NCBI RefSeq assembly: GCF_000455125.1
Contig: NZ_AUWR01000008.1
Span: 248,001-312,000 of the forward strand
Source: Mycobacterium sp. UM_WGJ
Lineage (GTDB): Bacteria > Actinomycetota > Actinomycetes > Mycobacteriales > Mycobacteriaceae
Direction: 5' to 3'
DNA length: 64,000 nucleotides
The number at the start of each line of letters is the position of its first letter. The first letter of the stretch is position 1. Shown here one piece after another: positions 22,991-31,322 of the stretch. The translations under genes and the position numbers were made by a program. The notes beneath the pieces were generated by a model. It worked only from the letters and a program-made list of their open reading frames with translations. It was not told the DNA's origin and ran no database searches.

Positions 22991-23896
22991 TTACGGTGAA
23001 GCCGCCAGCAGCCGGTGTTCGATGCCGTGCACGATGCCCGGCTCGCGATCTCGCACCAAGCGGGCGACGTCGACGAAGCGGGAGACGAGCTGGGACGGTT
23101 CGTGTTCGATCCAGCCCACCGCGATCGCCGATCCGGGCCAGTCCTCGATCGGCAGGAACCGGACCCCGGTCACCGGCAGGAAATGCGCGGCCGCTGCGCT
23201 GGTGACTGCGATGGCCGCCCCGGCGGCGACCACCTGCGCTTCCTCCGTGACCGAATCGGCGCGCACCACATCGACCTTGGCCGCATCGGTGCGCGCCGAG
23301 GCCAGGCTCCAGAACGCGTGGTGGACTTCGTCGACGCTGGACGACTGGGTGATCGGGTCGTCGAGAAGGTCGCGCACCGACACCGATGTGCGTCCGGCGT
23401 GGCGGTGCGAGGCCGACACCATGGCGACGACGGGATCGACCGCCAGGATCTCGGTGTTGATGTTCGGGGTGCTCTGGGGCAGCCGCAGAAACGCCACGTC
23501 GGTGGCCCGCGACGCGAGCCCGGCCGACGGATCGCTGACCTGGAATTCCCGCATCTCGATGGTGACGTCGGGGTGACGTTCCCGGAACTCGGCGATGATC
23601 GGTGCGGTCAGTTCCAGGGCGGCACCCGGTACGTACCCCAGCCGCAGCGTGCCGACTACCCCGCGGGCGGCTTGTTCCGCTGCGGCGGCGGCGCTGTCCA
23701 AGGCGGCCAAGACGCCGCGCGCGCCCTCCAGGAATACTTCGCCGGCGGGGGTCAGCGTCACGTTGCGCGTGCTGCGTTCGAACAACTTGACGCCGAGTTC
23801 TTCTTCGAGGTCCTTGATCTGGCGGCTCAGTGCCTGCTGCGCCAGAAAAACCCGCGCCGCGGCCCTACTGAAGTGCAGTTCTTCAGCAGCCACCAA
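22991..23896 (-). CDS. LysR-family transcriptional regulator with abnormal start
   Basis: About 301 residues from the TTG at 23896, the only usable start codon I can find in frame. The N-terminal HTH is clear (AAEELHFSRAAARVFLAQQALS, then IKDLEEELGVKLFERSTRNVTLTPAG), followed by a periplasmic-binding-like effector domain (GTLRLGYVPGAAL onward). Relatives begin M-D-I-N-T-R-K-L-R-H-F-L; here that string is encoded just upstream, but the codon in the Met position is ATA (23927-23929, reverse). Either the TTG is used, losing 11 residues of helix 1, or a rare AUA start is used. The gene ends 46 bp from hrcA and lies next to eutC, which it may control. Confidence 0.82.
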   Translation of the reverse strand: MVAAEELHFSRAAARVFLAQQALSRQIKDLEEELGVKLFERSTRNVTLTPAGEVFLEGARGVLAALDSAAAAAEQAARGVVGTLRLGYVPGAALELTAPIIAEFRERHPDVTIEMREFQVSDPSAGLASRATDVAFLRLPQSTPNINTEILAVDPVVAMVSASHRHAGRTSVSVRDLLDDPITQSSSVDEVHHAFWSLASARTDAAKVDVVRADSVTEEAQVVAAGAAIAVTSAAAAHFLPVTGVRFLPIEDWPGSAIAVGWIEHEPSQLVSRFVDVARLVRDREPGIVHGIEHRLLAASP

Positions 23897-23973
23897 GAAG
23901 TGGCGCAGCTTTCGCGTGTTGATGTCTATGGCGGTCGATCTTAAGACACCACGCGCGGATCGAGCGTGGTTCG

Positions 23974-24789
23974 CTACGGCGGTTCAGCGAGGCTCGACGA
24001 AGGAGAGGCGAAGCTGGGACCGCCGCATGGACGCGGTCCCGGCCCGTGCAGCGCATCCACCGACGGCGCCTTCAAGTCGACGCCCGATCGGCCCAGTTGC
24101 CGTGCGCCGGTGATCAGGGCATCGATGACGCGCGCGGCCTCGAAGTAGCCGAGACCGTCAGGCGGGTGCACGTTGGACACGCAGTTGCGTTCGGCGTCGG
24201 TGCGTCCCGGCCTCGGCAGGTGCGTCAGATACAGCCCGAGGCTGCTGGCCACCGACAATCCCGGCCGCTCACCGATGAGCACCACCACGGTCTGCACGCC
24301 CATCGCCGCGCCGATATGGTCGCCGAGCGCCACCCGGGCTCCGGTGGCGATCACCGGTGCGGCGACGGTGCGGTGCGCGCCCACCACATCGGTCAGCGCG
24401 CGCAACAGCGGAACACCGTGCTCGGTCAGCGCCGCCGGAGACAGCCCGTCGCACAGCACGAAGCCCACCTGCGCTGCACTACAAGGAATTTCACTCAGAT
24501 CGCTCGGTAGGCGCCCCAGGTCGGGGCGCCGCAGGTATTCCTCACGGCTGCTCGCTCGGCTGGTCACCGCCACGGCTTCACCGAGTCCCACCGCGGCCAC
24601 CTGCCGTGCCAGGTGCTCGACGTCGAACGGTTGACGCACTGCGTCGCGGGCCACGGCGTGCGCCGCCCGGAACTCCAGCACGCTGCGGGTCGGCTGCGCG
24701 TCACCGGAGCGGCCGAGCCCGATCCGCGCCTGGGTGTGGCGGCGCAGGCTCTGCCAGATGTCCTCCTCCGGTTCAGCGACGAGGCTCAT
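23974..24789 (-). CDS. eutC: Ethanolamine ammonia-lyase small subunit
   Basis: Light chain of the adenosylcobalamin enzyme that splits ethanolamine into acetaldehyde and ammonia; 271 residues. Conserved blocks: TQARIGLGRSGDAQPTRSVL, EFRAAHAVARDAV, SRASSREEYLRRPDLGR, VGFVLCDGLSPAAL, VVLIGERPGLSVASSLGLYL and AERNCVSNVHPPDGL. The last 17 codons, including the stop region, are supplied by a 47-bp dispersed repeat (23978-24024), giving the tail [17 protein letters not shown], which is not part of the EutC fold. The ATG overlaps the eutB stop as ATGA. Confidence 0.93.
   Translation of the reverse strand: MSLVAEPEEDIWQSLRRHTQARIGLGRSGDAQPTRSVLEFRAAHAVARDAVRQPFDVEHLARQVAAVGLGEAVAVTSRASSREEYLRRPDLGRLPSDLSEIPCSAAQVGFVLCDGLSPAALTEHGVPLLRALTDVVGAHRTVAAPVIATGARVALGDHIGAAMGVQTVVVLIGERPGLSVASSLGLYLTHLPRPGRTDAERNCVSNVHPPDGLGYFEAARVIDALITGARQLGRSGVDLKAPSVDALHGPGPRPCGGPSFASPSSSLAEPP
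23978..24024 (+). repeat. 47-bp dispersed repeat, copy A (3' end of eutC)
   Basis: Begins GGCGGTTCAGC and ends GCTGGGACCGCC, so the ends form an 11-12 bp imperfect inverted repeat; the interior includes GAGAGGCGAAGCTGG. Nearly identical copies lie at 43539-43585 (inverted) and 59140-59186. Antisense to eutC; read on the eutC strand it encodes [16 protein letters not shown]. Confidence 0.9.
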
Positions 24790-26198
24790 GCCGGCGCCGC
24801 CAGCGAACGCAACGGTGAGCGCTCCACCGCATTGGGAAGCACCCGGCCGGACTCATCGGCGATACCGATCCCCTGCAGCCAGGTCTCGAACTCGGGAGCT
24901 GGACGCAGGCCCAGCACCCGGCGCGCATAGAGCGCGTCGTGGAAGGACATGCTCTGGTAGCCCAGCATCACGTCGTCGGCGCCGGGGACCGTGATCACGA
25001 AGTTGCAGCCGGCGACGCCGAGCAGCGTGAGCAGGGTGTCCACGTCGTCCTGGTCGGCCTCGGCGTGATTGGTGTAGCAGACGTCGACACCCATCGGCAG
25101 GCCCAGCAGCTTGCCGCAGAAGTGGTCCTCCAGCCCGGCCCGGACAATCTGCTTCCCGTCGTAGAGGTATTCGGGTCCGATGAACCCGACCACCGTGTTG
25201 ACCAGCAGCGGCGAGAATTCGCGGGCCACCGCGTAGGCCCGGGCTTCGAGGGTCTGCTGATCGACCGGCCGGCGTCCGCTGCCCAGGTGGGCGTGCGCGC
25301 TCAGCGCCGAGCCCTGGCCGGTTTCGAAGTACATGACGTTGTCCCCGACGGTCCCGCGCCGCAGTGCACGCCCGCCCTCGTGGGCGGTCCGTAGCAGATC
25401 GAGGCTCACCCCGAAGCTGCGGTTGGCCCGCTCGGTACCGGCGATCGACTGGAACACCAGGTCGACCGGGACACCGCGCTCCATCAGCTCGATGGTCGTG
25501 GTCACGTGCGAGAGCACGCAGGACTGCGTCGGGATCTGGTAGCGCAGCCGGATGTCGTCGAGCAGATACAGCAGCTCGGCGGTGGCCTGCGGTGAGTCGG
25601 TGGCCGGGTTGATACCGATCACCGCGTCGCCGCAGCCGTGCAGCAGCCCGTCTAGCGTGGCTGCGGCGACGCCGCGAGGGTCGTCGGTCGGATGGTTGGG
25701 CTGCAGCCGGGTCGCCAGGCGGCCCGGCAGGCCCAGCGTGGTGCGAAACGCGCTGGTGACCGTTACCGATCTCGCCACCGCGATCAGGTCCTGGTTGCGC
25801 ATCAGCTTGCTGACCGCGGCCACCACCTCGGGGGTCAGCCCGGGCGCGACCCGGCGCAGGGTATCGGCCGCGGTCGGCGTCGCGGCCACCTCCAGCAGCC
25901 AGTCCCGCAGGCCGCCGACGGTCAGATGCGACACCGCGGAATAGCTCGCACGGTCGTGGCGATCGACGATCAGCCGGGTGACCTCGTCGGTCTCGTAGGG
26001 CACGACAAGATCGCGCAGAAAGGTGTCCAGCTCGACCTCGGCCAATGCCCATTGCGCCGCGGCTCGTTCGGCGTCGCTGACGGCGGCACAGCCGGCCAGC
26101 TCGTCACCGGATCGGCGTGGGGAGGCCTTGGCCAGCAGGTCGATCAGCCCGTCGAACTGGTAGGTGGCGCCGGCCAGCGTCTGGGTGTAGGTGGTCAC
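24786..26198 (-). CDS. eutB: Ethanolamine ammonia-lyase large subunit
   Basis: Catalytic TIM-barrel chain of the B12-dependent lyase; 470 residues. I start at GTG 26198 (V-T-T-Y-T-Q-T-L), preceded by AAGGGG eight bases upstream; the frame stays open for 700 bp more but only as shadow of hisN. Conserved blocks: [98 protein letters not shown] and [15 protein letters not shown]. No shell-protein, EutA reactivase or aldehyde dehydrogenase genes adjoin it, so it works outside a microcompartment here. Confidence 0.95.
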   Translation of the reverse strand: MTTYTQTLAGATYQFDGLIDLLAKASPRRSGDELAGCAAVSDAERAAAQWALAEVELDTFLRDLVVPYETDEVTRLIVDRHDRASYSAVSHLTVGGLRDWLLEVAATPTAADTLRRVAPGLTPEVVAAVSKLMRNQDLIAVARSVTVTSAFRTTLGLPGRLATRLQPNHPTDDPRGVAAATLDGLLHGCGDAVIGINPATDSPQATAELLYLLDDIRLRYQIPTQSCVLSHVTTTIELMERGVPVDLVFQSIAGTERANRSFGVSLDLLRTAHEGGRALRRGTVGDNVMYFETGQGSALSAHAHLGSGRRPVDQQTLEARAYAVAREFSPLLVNTVVGFIGPEYLYDGKQIVRAGLEDHFCGKLLGLPMGVDVCYTNHAEADQDDVDTLLTLLGVAGCNFVITVPGADDVMLGYQSMSFHDALYARRVLGLRPAPEFETWLQGIGIADESGRVLPNAVERSPLRSLAAPA

Positions 26199-26430
26199 CG
26201 CTGGCCCCTTCCGCTGTGCCGGGATTCCCCAGATCGCGTCGACGACGGCACGCTGGTGCGACGAGGAAATGTCGTGGTGCCGATATGAATCGCGGGCAAG
26301 AATTGCAACCCGCTGCCCCAGTTTTACATATCGGCGACGCGATCCCATAATTCGCCAATTTCGTCGGGGAGCAGAGAAACACCTAACTCGGTGGTACTGT
26401 CCCCCGCTTGTGGGAATTGCAGCGGAATCC

Positions 26431-27210
26431 ATGAATGACGATCTGACCCTGGCGCTGAGCCTGGCGGACCTGGCCGACGCCATGACGATGGACCGGTTCG
26501 GGGCACTGGACCTGCGGGTCGACACCAAGCCGGACCTCACTCCGGTCACCGACGCCGACCGCGCGGTCGAGGTCGCCCTGCGCGACGCCCTGGCTCGCGA
26601 CCGGCCCGGCGACGACGTGCTGGGCGAGGAGTTCGGCGGTAGCGCGACCTTCAGCGGCCGCCAGTGGGTCATCGACCCGATCGATGGAACCAAGAACTTC
26701 GTGCGCGGTGTGCCGGTGTGGGCCACCTTGATCGCCCTGCTCGACGACGGTGTGCCGCGCGTCGGTGCGATCAGCGCCCCCGCGTTGGGCAGGCGGTGGT
26801 GGGCCGGCGACGGCCTGGGCGCGTTCGCCGCGGTCAACGGGGCGCCGCCGCGACGGCTGTCGGTCTCCGCGGTGGCAGATCTGGGCTCGGCGAGCCTGTC
26901 GTTCGCCGGGCTCACGCAGTGGGCGCACCTCGGGCTGCGTCAGCGATTCCTGGATCTGACCGACTCCGTATGGCGAACGCGCAGCTACGGCGACTTCTGG
27001 GCCCATTGCCTACTTGCCGAGGGAGCGCTCGACATCGTGGTCGAGCCCTCATTGTCGCTGTGGGATATGGCAGCTCTGGACATCCTGGTACGCGAGGCGG
27101 GTGGCACCTTCACCGATCTCAACGGCACCGCCGGCCCCCACGGCGGCAGCGCGGTGGCCACCAACGCCAAGCTGCACGCGGCGGTCTTGGACCGTCTCGG
27201 CGTGGCCTAG
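26431..27210 (+). CDS. hisN: Histidinol-phosphatase (inositol monophosphatase fold)
   Basis: 259 residues from ATG 26431; the frame is open upstream but that part is antisense to eutB. Metal-binding motifs of the IMPase fold: LGEEFGG, the [19 protein letters not shown] signature, and [15 protein letters not shown]. The sequence is close to the mycobacterial HisN (Rv3137), which dephosphorylates histidinol phosphate in histidine synthesis. That gene is far from this region in M. tuberculosis, so its position between eutB and the PLP decarboxylase is a rearrangement. An alternative inositol-phosphatase role cannot be excluded. Confidence 0.88.
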   Translation: MNDDLTLALSLADLADAMTMDRFGALDLRVDTKPDLTPVTDADRAVEVALRDALARDRPGDDVLGEEFGGSATFSGRQWVIDPIDGTKNFVRGVPVWATLIALLDDGVPRVGAISAPALGRRWWAGDGLGAFAAVNGAPPRRLSVSAVADLGSASLSFAGLTQWAHLGLRQRFLDLTDSVWRTRSYGDFWAHCLLAEGALDIVVEPSLSLWDMAALDILVREAGGTFTDLNGTAGPHGGSAVATNAKLHAAVLDRLGVA

Positions 27211-27235
27211 CCCTGGCGCGCACTCCCCCGGCACC

Positions 27236-27262
27236 GCATTAACAACAAAATCTTGTTAATGC
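27236..27262 (+). terminator. Perfect 10-bp inverted repeat after hisN; terminator or operator
   Basis: GCATTAACAA, a 7-base loop CAAAATC, then TTGTTAATGC, located 25 bp after the hisN stop and followed by GTTCGCTTTTTGG. The T-run favours an intrinsic terminator, but the stem is AT-rich in a GC-rich genome. The TTAACAA/TTGTTAA half-sites also suit a TetR-type operator. Confidence 0.4.
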
Positions 27263-27388
27263 GTTCGCTTTTTGGTGTTGGAACTCTCTCCTGCAATTTG
27301 ACATTATAGGCCCGCGGCTATTCAACAAATGGCGCGGCAATTCTTACCGCCCCGCCCGCAGCCGATATTCGGATACGTTCAGGAGACC

Positions 27389-27463
27389 ATGAATTCGAGT
27401 ATTTCACTGCGGGACCACGGGTGGGCCAGCCGGGGTGCCACCCCCGGAGTGGGCGCGACGTGA
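27389..27463 (+). CDS. Possible 24-codon leader ORF upstream of the PLP decarboxylase
   Basis: ATG at 27389 with AGGAG at 27381-27385 encodes MNSSISLRDHGWASRGATPG plus VGAT and stop. The Shine-Dalgarno spacing (3 nt) is short. It lies in the 373-bp gap 27211-27583, which otherwise holds only the two inverted repeats listed here. No homologue is known to me. It may be a leader peptide or chance. Confidence 0.25.
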   Translation: MNSSISLRDHGWASRGATPGVGAT

Positions 27464-27526
27464 CGTGACACCACGTCGGGCGACCATGGTTAGCTCAGCT
27501 ACTGCGCGTGCGAACAACAACACGAT

Positions 27527-27557
27527 GATCCCTCGGGGTTTCTGACCCGGAGGGGTC
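27527..27557 (+). promoter_or_regulatory. Strong hairpin in the leader of the PLP decarboxylase gene
   Basis: GATCCCTCGGGGT, loop TTCTG, ACCCGGAGGGGTC: 13-bp arms with one mismatch and one G-U pair in RNA. It lies 27 bp before the ATG at 27584, with GGAGG at 27566-27570 in between. No U-run follows, so it may be a leader regulatory structure rather than a terminator. Confidence 0.4.
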
Positions 27558-27583
27558 CTCAAGATGGAGGATCTGCTCTCACC

Positions 27584-28978
27584 ATGTCCGATTTTCCCTA
27601 CACGGACCGCTTCACCGTCAACCGCACGCTGCCCGAGCAGGGCCGGCCGCGTGACGAAGTGCTCGCGGAACTGCGTGAGATGGCGCAGGCCGAAGACCCC
27701 ACCTGGGAAACCGGCAAGGTATCCGGGACCATGTACTGCGGTGACCACGAGCATTACCGCTTCCTCGATGAGGCATTCGGACTGTTCGCCCACGTGAACG
27801 TGCTGCAACGCGACATCTGCCCGTCGGCGACCAAGTTCGAGGGCGAAATCATAGCGATGGCCCTGGACCTGATGCACGCGGAGGCCGTCACCGACACCGA
27901 GCCGGTCGGAATGGTCACCACCGGCGGTACCGGCAGCATCATCCATGCGCTGCTGGCCTACCGGGAGCACGCCGCCAAACACCGGGGCATCACGCGACCC
28001 AATTTCATCAAGCCCGAAACCGGTCACCCGGCCTTCGACAAGGGCTGCCATCTGTTCGGCATCGAGCTGCGCACGGCGCCGATCGATCCGCAGACCACCC
28101 AGGTGGACGTCGACTGGGTGGCCGACAACATCGACGAGAACACCATCGCGATCATGGGCTCGGCCTGCAATTACGGCTACGGCACCGTCGACCCGATCCC
28201 GGAACTGGGCCAGCTGGCCCTGCAGCGCGGGGTGGGGTTGCACGTCGACGGCTGTCTGGGCGGGTTCGTCCTGCCTTTCGCCCAGGAGCTGGGCTACGAC
28301 GTCCCACTGTTCGACTTCCGGGTGCCCGGAGTCACCAGCATCTCCGCGGACAACCACAAGTACGGCTACGCGTTGAAGGGCTCCTCCACGCTGCTCTTCC
28401 GCGACAAGGCCTACCGCAACGCGCAGTACTTCTACCTGCCGGAGTGGTCCGGCGGTAAGTACCACTCGCCCGGGATCGAGGGCTCCCGCTCGGGTGGGCT
28501 GATCGCCGCCGCGTGGGCATCGATGGTGCAGCTGGGCCGGGAGGGCTACCGGACCTACGCCAAGGCAATCCTCGAGACGGCATCGACCATGCAGGACGCC
28601 GTGCGCAGCCACCCCGAGCTGACGATCTTGGGCTCACCGACGTTCTGCTTCAGTTTCCGCTCCGACGAATTCGACATCTACCACGTCGCGGACGCGATGA
28701 AGCCCAAGGGCTGGCGCTTCAACGGCCAGCAATACCCCAACGCCATCCACATGGCCGTCACCCGGCCGCAGACCCAGCCCGGGGTGGCAGAGGCATTCGC
28801 CGCCGACCTCGACGACGCGGTCGAGTACGCCAAGAAGAAGACCGCCGCCGGCGAGGCGCCGATCAGCGCCGCGATCTATGGCGGCGTACCCGGTGGAATG
28901 ACCGATGAGGCGGCCCAGTTCATCGAAGGGTTCATGGAGCACATCCTCGACACCCAGCAGTCCTTGCCGCCCCTATGA
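27584..28978 (+). CDS. Group II PLP-dependent decarboxylase/lyase, sphingosine-phosphate-lyase-like
   Basis: 464 residues. The PLP lysine is K259 in SADNHKYGYALKGSS. That D-N-H-K-Y-G context is the one of sphingosine-1-phosphate lyase and related enzymes, not the S-G-H-K of GadB glutamate decarboxylase. Other family features: TTGGTGSIIHALLAYRE (phosphate cup), HPAFDKGCHLFGIELR, GSACNYGYGTVDPI and HVDGCLGGFVLPFA (Asp to the pyridine N). Expected chemistry is cleavage or decarboxylation of an amino compound; if S1P-lyase-like, the products are a fatty aldehyde and phosphoethanolamine. Its stop overlaps the next gene's ATG (ATGA), so it is coupled to the kinase. The substrate is unproven. Confidence 0.85.
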   Translation: MSDFPYTDRFTVNRTLPEQGRPRDEVLAELREMAQAEDPTWETGKVSGTMYCGDHEHYRFLDEAFGLFAHVNVLQRDICPSATKFEGEIIAMALDLMHAEAVTDTEPVGMVTTGGTGSIIHALLAYREHAAKHRGITRPNFIKPETGHPAFDKGCHLFGIELRTAPIDPQTTQVDVDWVADNIDENTIAIMGSACNYGYGTVDPIPELGQLALQRGVGLHVDGCLGGFVLPFAQELGYDVPLFDFRVPGVTSISADNHKYGYALKGSSTLLFRDKAYRNAQYFYLPEWSGGKYHSPGIEGSRSGGLIAAAWASMVQLGREGYRTYAKAILETASTMQDAVRSHPELTILGSPTFCFSFRSDEFDIYHVADAMKPKGWRFNGQQYPNAIHMAVTRPQTQPGVAEAFAADLDDAVEYAKKKTAAGEAPISAAIYGGVPGGMTDEAAQFIEGFMEHILDTQQSLPPL

Positions 28979-30519
28979 GCAGTGCGCAGCACGTCGATCG
29001 CGTCGTTCTGGCCGTCGACCTCGGCACTGGTGGCCCCAAAGTCGGTTTCGTGTCGCTGGACGGCACGGTGTTGTGGTCGGACCTCATCGCGGTCGCGACC
29101 GAGTACGGGCCGGACGGGGCCGCCATCCAGGACGCCGGCCTGTGGTGGGAGATCATCCGCGACGCCACCAAACGCGGGCTGGCGGAGAGCGGAATACGCG
29201 GCGAGCAGGTGGCCGGGGTGTCGATCACCGGCCAGTGGGCCAGCACCATCCCGGTCGACGCCGAGGGACGGCCGGTGGGCCCGTGCGTGATGTGGATGGA
29301 CACCCGCGGTGCGCCCTACAGCCGCAAGGCATTCGGCGGGCGGGTGGCCAGCTACCGGCCGCGGGTCCTGCTCAGTTGGCTTCGTCGCAACGGCGGCGTG
29401 CCCTCGCCCAGCGGCGACGACCCGGTCGGCCACATGCTGTACCTGCAGCACGGCGACCCGGACGTCTTCGCGGCAACCCGCTGGCTTCTGGAGCCGGTCG
29501 ACTACCTCGGCATGTGTTTCACCGGACGGGCGGCAGCCTCGCGGGCCTCGATGATGGGCACCTGGCTCACCAACAACCGCAACCTGGGCGTGCTCGACTA
29601 CGACGACGTGCTGGTGCGGCTGTCCGGTGTGGACCGGGCCAAACTGCCGCCGTTGCTGCCGACCGGCTCCATCATCGGCCCGGTGGCACCGTCGATCGCC
29701 GCCGAACTCGGCATATCACCCGCGGCCCAGGTGGTTACCGGCACGCCAGATCTGCACAGCGCGGCGGTGGGCGCTGGTGCGGTGCGTCAGGGTGAGCTGC
29801 ACCTGACCATCTCCACCACATCGTGGATCAGCTGCCCGGTGGCGTTCAAGAAGACCGATGCGTTCCACCAGCTGGCTACCGTTGCGGGCCTCGACCCGGC
29901 GTCCTATCTGCTGGTCAACAACCAGGACACCGCGGGCCGGGCGCTGCAGTGGTTGCGCGACACCGTTTTCGACGACCTCACCTACGACGATCTGACCGCG
30001 GTGGCGGCGGGCGCACCGGCCGGCTCGAACGGAGTGATCTTCACGCCCTGGCTCAAAGGCGAGCACTCCCCCGTCGACGACCGCCGCGCCCGCGGCGGGT
30101 TCCACAACCTGTCGCTGTCCACCACCCGAGCCGACCTGGTGCGTGCGGTGCTCGAGGGCGTCGCCTACAACAGCCGCTGGCTGCTCGAGTTCGTGGATCG
30201 GTTCACTCCCAGCGCCGGACCGATCCGGATCGTCGGCGGCGGGGCGCGTTCGGACCTGTGGTGCCAGATCATCGCCGACGTCACCGGCCGCACCTGCGAG
30301 CGAGTGGCCGATCCGATGAACGCTCAGTTGCGGGGCGCGGCCCTGTTCGCCGGGATCGGGATGGGCGAGCTGGATCGCGACGCGTTGCGTGATCTGATCC
30401 CGCTCGACGGCGTATTCGAGCCCGTGGCCGCCAATCGCGAGGTCTATGACCGGCTCTTCGCCGAGTTCCCCGGGCTCTACAAGGCACAGAAGGGCATGTT
30501 CAGCCGCCTCAACCGCTGA
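28975..30519 (+). CDS. FGGY-family carbohydrate kinase
   Basis: 514 residues of the FGGY kinase fold: N-terminal phosphate loop LAVDLGTGGPKVGFVSLDG, ISITGQW-type substrate region (GVSITGQWASTIPVD, MWMDTRGAPYS), and C-terminal ATP region GVAYNSRWLLEFVD, RIVGGGARSDLWCQIIADV and NAQLRGAALFAGIGMG. Phosphorylates a sugar, polyol or similar alcohol; the specificity (xylulo-, glycero- or erythrulo-kinase-like) cannot be read from motifs. The pairing with the PLP lyase suggests it phosphorylates a substrate for, or product of, that enzyme (inference). It ends 17 bp from a convergent gene. Confidence 0.88.
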   Translation: MSSAQHVDRVVLAVDLGTGGPKVGFVSLDGTVLWSDLIAVATEYGPDGAAIQDAGLWWEIIRDATKRGLAESGIRGEQVAGVSITGQWASTIPVDAEGRPVGPCVMWMDTRGAPYSRKAFGGRVASYRPRVLLSWLRRNGGVPSPSGDDPVGHMLYLQHGDPDVFAATRWLLEPVDYLGMCFTGRAAASRASMMGTWLTNNRNLGVLDYDDVLVRLSGVDRAKLPPLLPTGSIIGPVAPSIAAELGISPAAQVVTGTPDLHSAAVGAGAVRQGELHLTISTTSWISCPVAFKKTDAFHQLATVAGLDPASYLLVNNQDTAGRALQWLRDTVFDDLTYDDLTAVAAGAPAGSNGVIFTPWLKGEHSPVDDRRARGGFHNLSLSTTRADLVRAVLEGVAYNSRWLLEFVDRFTPSAGPIRIVGGGARSDLWCQIIADVTGRTCERVADPMNAQLRGAALFAGIGMGELDRDALRDLIPLDGVFEPVAANREVYDRLFAEFPGLYKAQKGMFSRLNR

Positions 30520-30536
30520 CCGACCCGTTCTGCGGG

Positions 30537-31055
30537 CTAGTGGGCCGCCATGATCTGCATCAGCTGTGCCGCCGAGTCATGCGACAGCACCCAACGACCT
30601 TGGTCGACGAGCTGCAGCGGGATGGTCTGCGGCGCAGCCATCTTGGGACCCGTGATGGTGACGTTGGCCAGCCCCTGGCCCTCGCCGGTCTGCACGACGT
30701 TGATCACGTCGAAGTTGTAGGGCAGCTCTCCGTCGCGATAAGCCTTGCGCAGCTCGCTGTCGAGCCCGTGGCCCTCGTGCTGCGTGATGCCGTTCTCGAC
30801 CAGGTCGGCCTTCTCCTTGTAGCCGATGCCGGCGTCGCTGAGCCTGGTCAGCATGCCCGACACCTCCCCCGTCGTGGGCAGCGGCACACCCGAGGGCTGC
30901 GGCGGGGCCGGCGCGGGCTCCAGCGGGGCGGGACCACCAGTCACCGAGTCCTGCGGTGCGGCCGGTTCTGCGGACGCCACACCTCCCCCGAACAACCCGG
31001 ACACTCCGACCGCAGCCAGCGCCGCAGCGCTCAGGAGTAGAAGTCTTCCAGTCAC
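30537..31055 (-). CDS. Secreted MTB12/CFP2-like low-molecular-weight antigen
   Basis: 172 residues from GTG 31055, with AAGGGGG five bases upstream. Signal peptide (LLLLSAAALAAVGVSGLFGG to ASA), a Pro-rich linker (PAPLEPAPAPPQPSGVPLP), then the conserved domain: LTRLSDAGIGYKEKADLVEN, DLPYNF-like ELPYNFDVINVV, ANVTITGPKMAAPQ and LVDQGRWVLSHDSAAQLMQI. Matches Rv2376c (cfp2) in family and in position next to mbtH. Exported; function unknown, though its constant neighbourhood with mbt genes hints at an envelope role. Confidence 0.88.
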   Translation of the reverse strand: MTGRLLLLSAAALAAVGVSGLFGGGVASAEPAAPQDSVTGGPAPLEPAPAPPQPSGVPLPTTGEVSGMLTRLSDAGIGYKEKADLVENGITQHEGHGLDSELRKAYRDGELPYNFDVINVVQTGEGQGLANVTITGPKMAAPQTIPLQLVDQGRWVLSHDSAAQLMQIMAAH

Positions 31056-31091
31056 GGTTCCCCCTTTTCAACGACGGATACCGGAGCCAGG

Positions 31092-31322
31092 CTACCCCCG
31101 TTCGGCCGCCATGGCATCACGAAGACTCTTGGGCCGCAGGTCGTTCCAGTGCTGCTCGACGTAGTCCAAACAGGCCGCGCGGTCGGCACCCTGTTCACCC
31201 CCGTAGACCACTGACCACCCAGCGGGAACAGTGGCGAACGTCGGCCACAGGCTGTACTGCTCCTCGTCGTTGACCAGCACGTAGAAGCTGCCGCTTTCGT
31301 CGTCAAAGGGATTGGTGCTCAT
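31092..31322 (-). CDS. mbtH: MbtH, NRPS adenylation-domain partner
   Basis: 76-residue MLP protein that binds and activates or stabilises NRPS adenylation domains. The family motif is complete: [33 protein letters not shown], then [18 protein letters not shown]. It overlaps the end of mbtG by 20 bp and is the last mbt gene of the operon. Confidence 0.97.
   Translation of the reverse strand: MSTNPFDDESGSFYVLVNDEEQYSLWPTFATVPAGWSVVYGGEQGADRAACLDYVEQHWNDLRPKSLRDAMAAERG

Noticed and set aside
24786-26915. eutB extended to 709 codons from an upstream start
   Set aside because: The extra 239 codons are antisense to hisN and the intergenic gap; GTG 26198 with AAGGGG gives the normal EutB length.
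27584-28978. Annotation as glutamate decarboxylase GadB
   Set aside because: The PLP lysine context is DNHKYG, as in S1P-lyase-like enzymes, rather than the SGHK of GadB.
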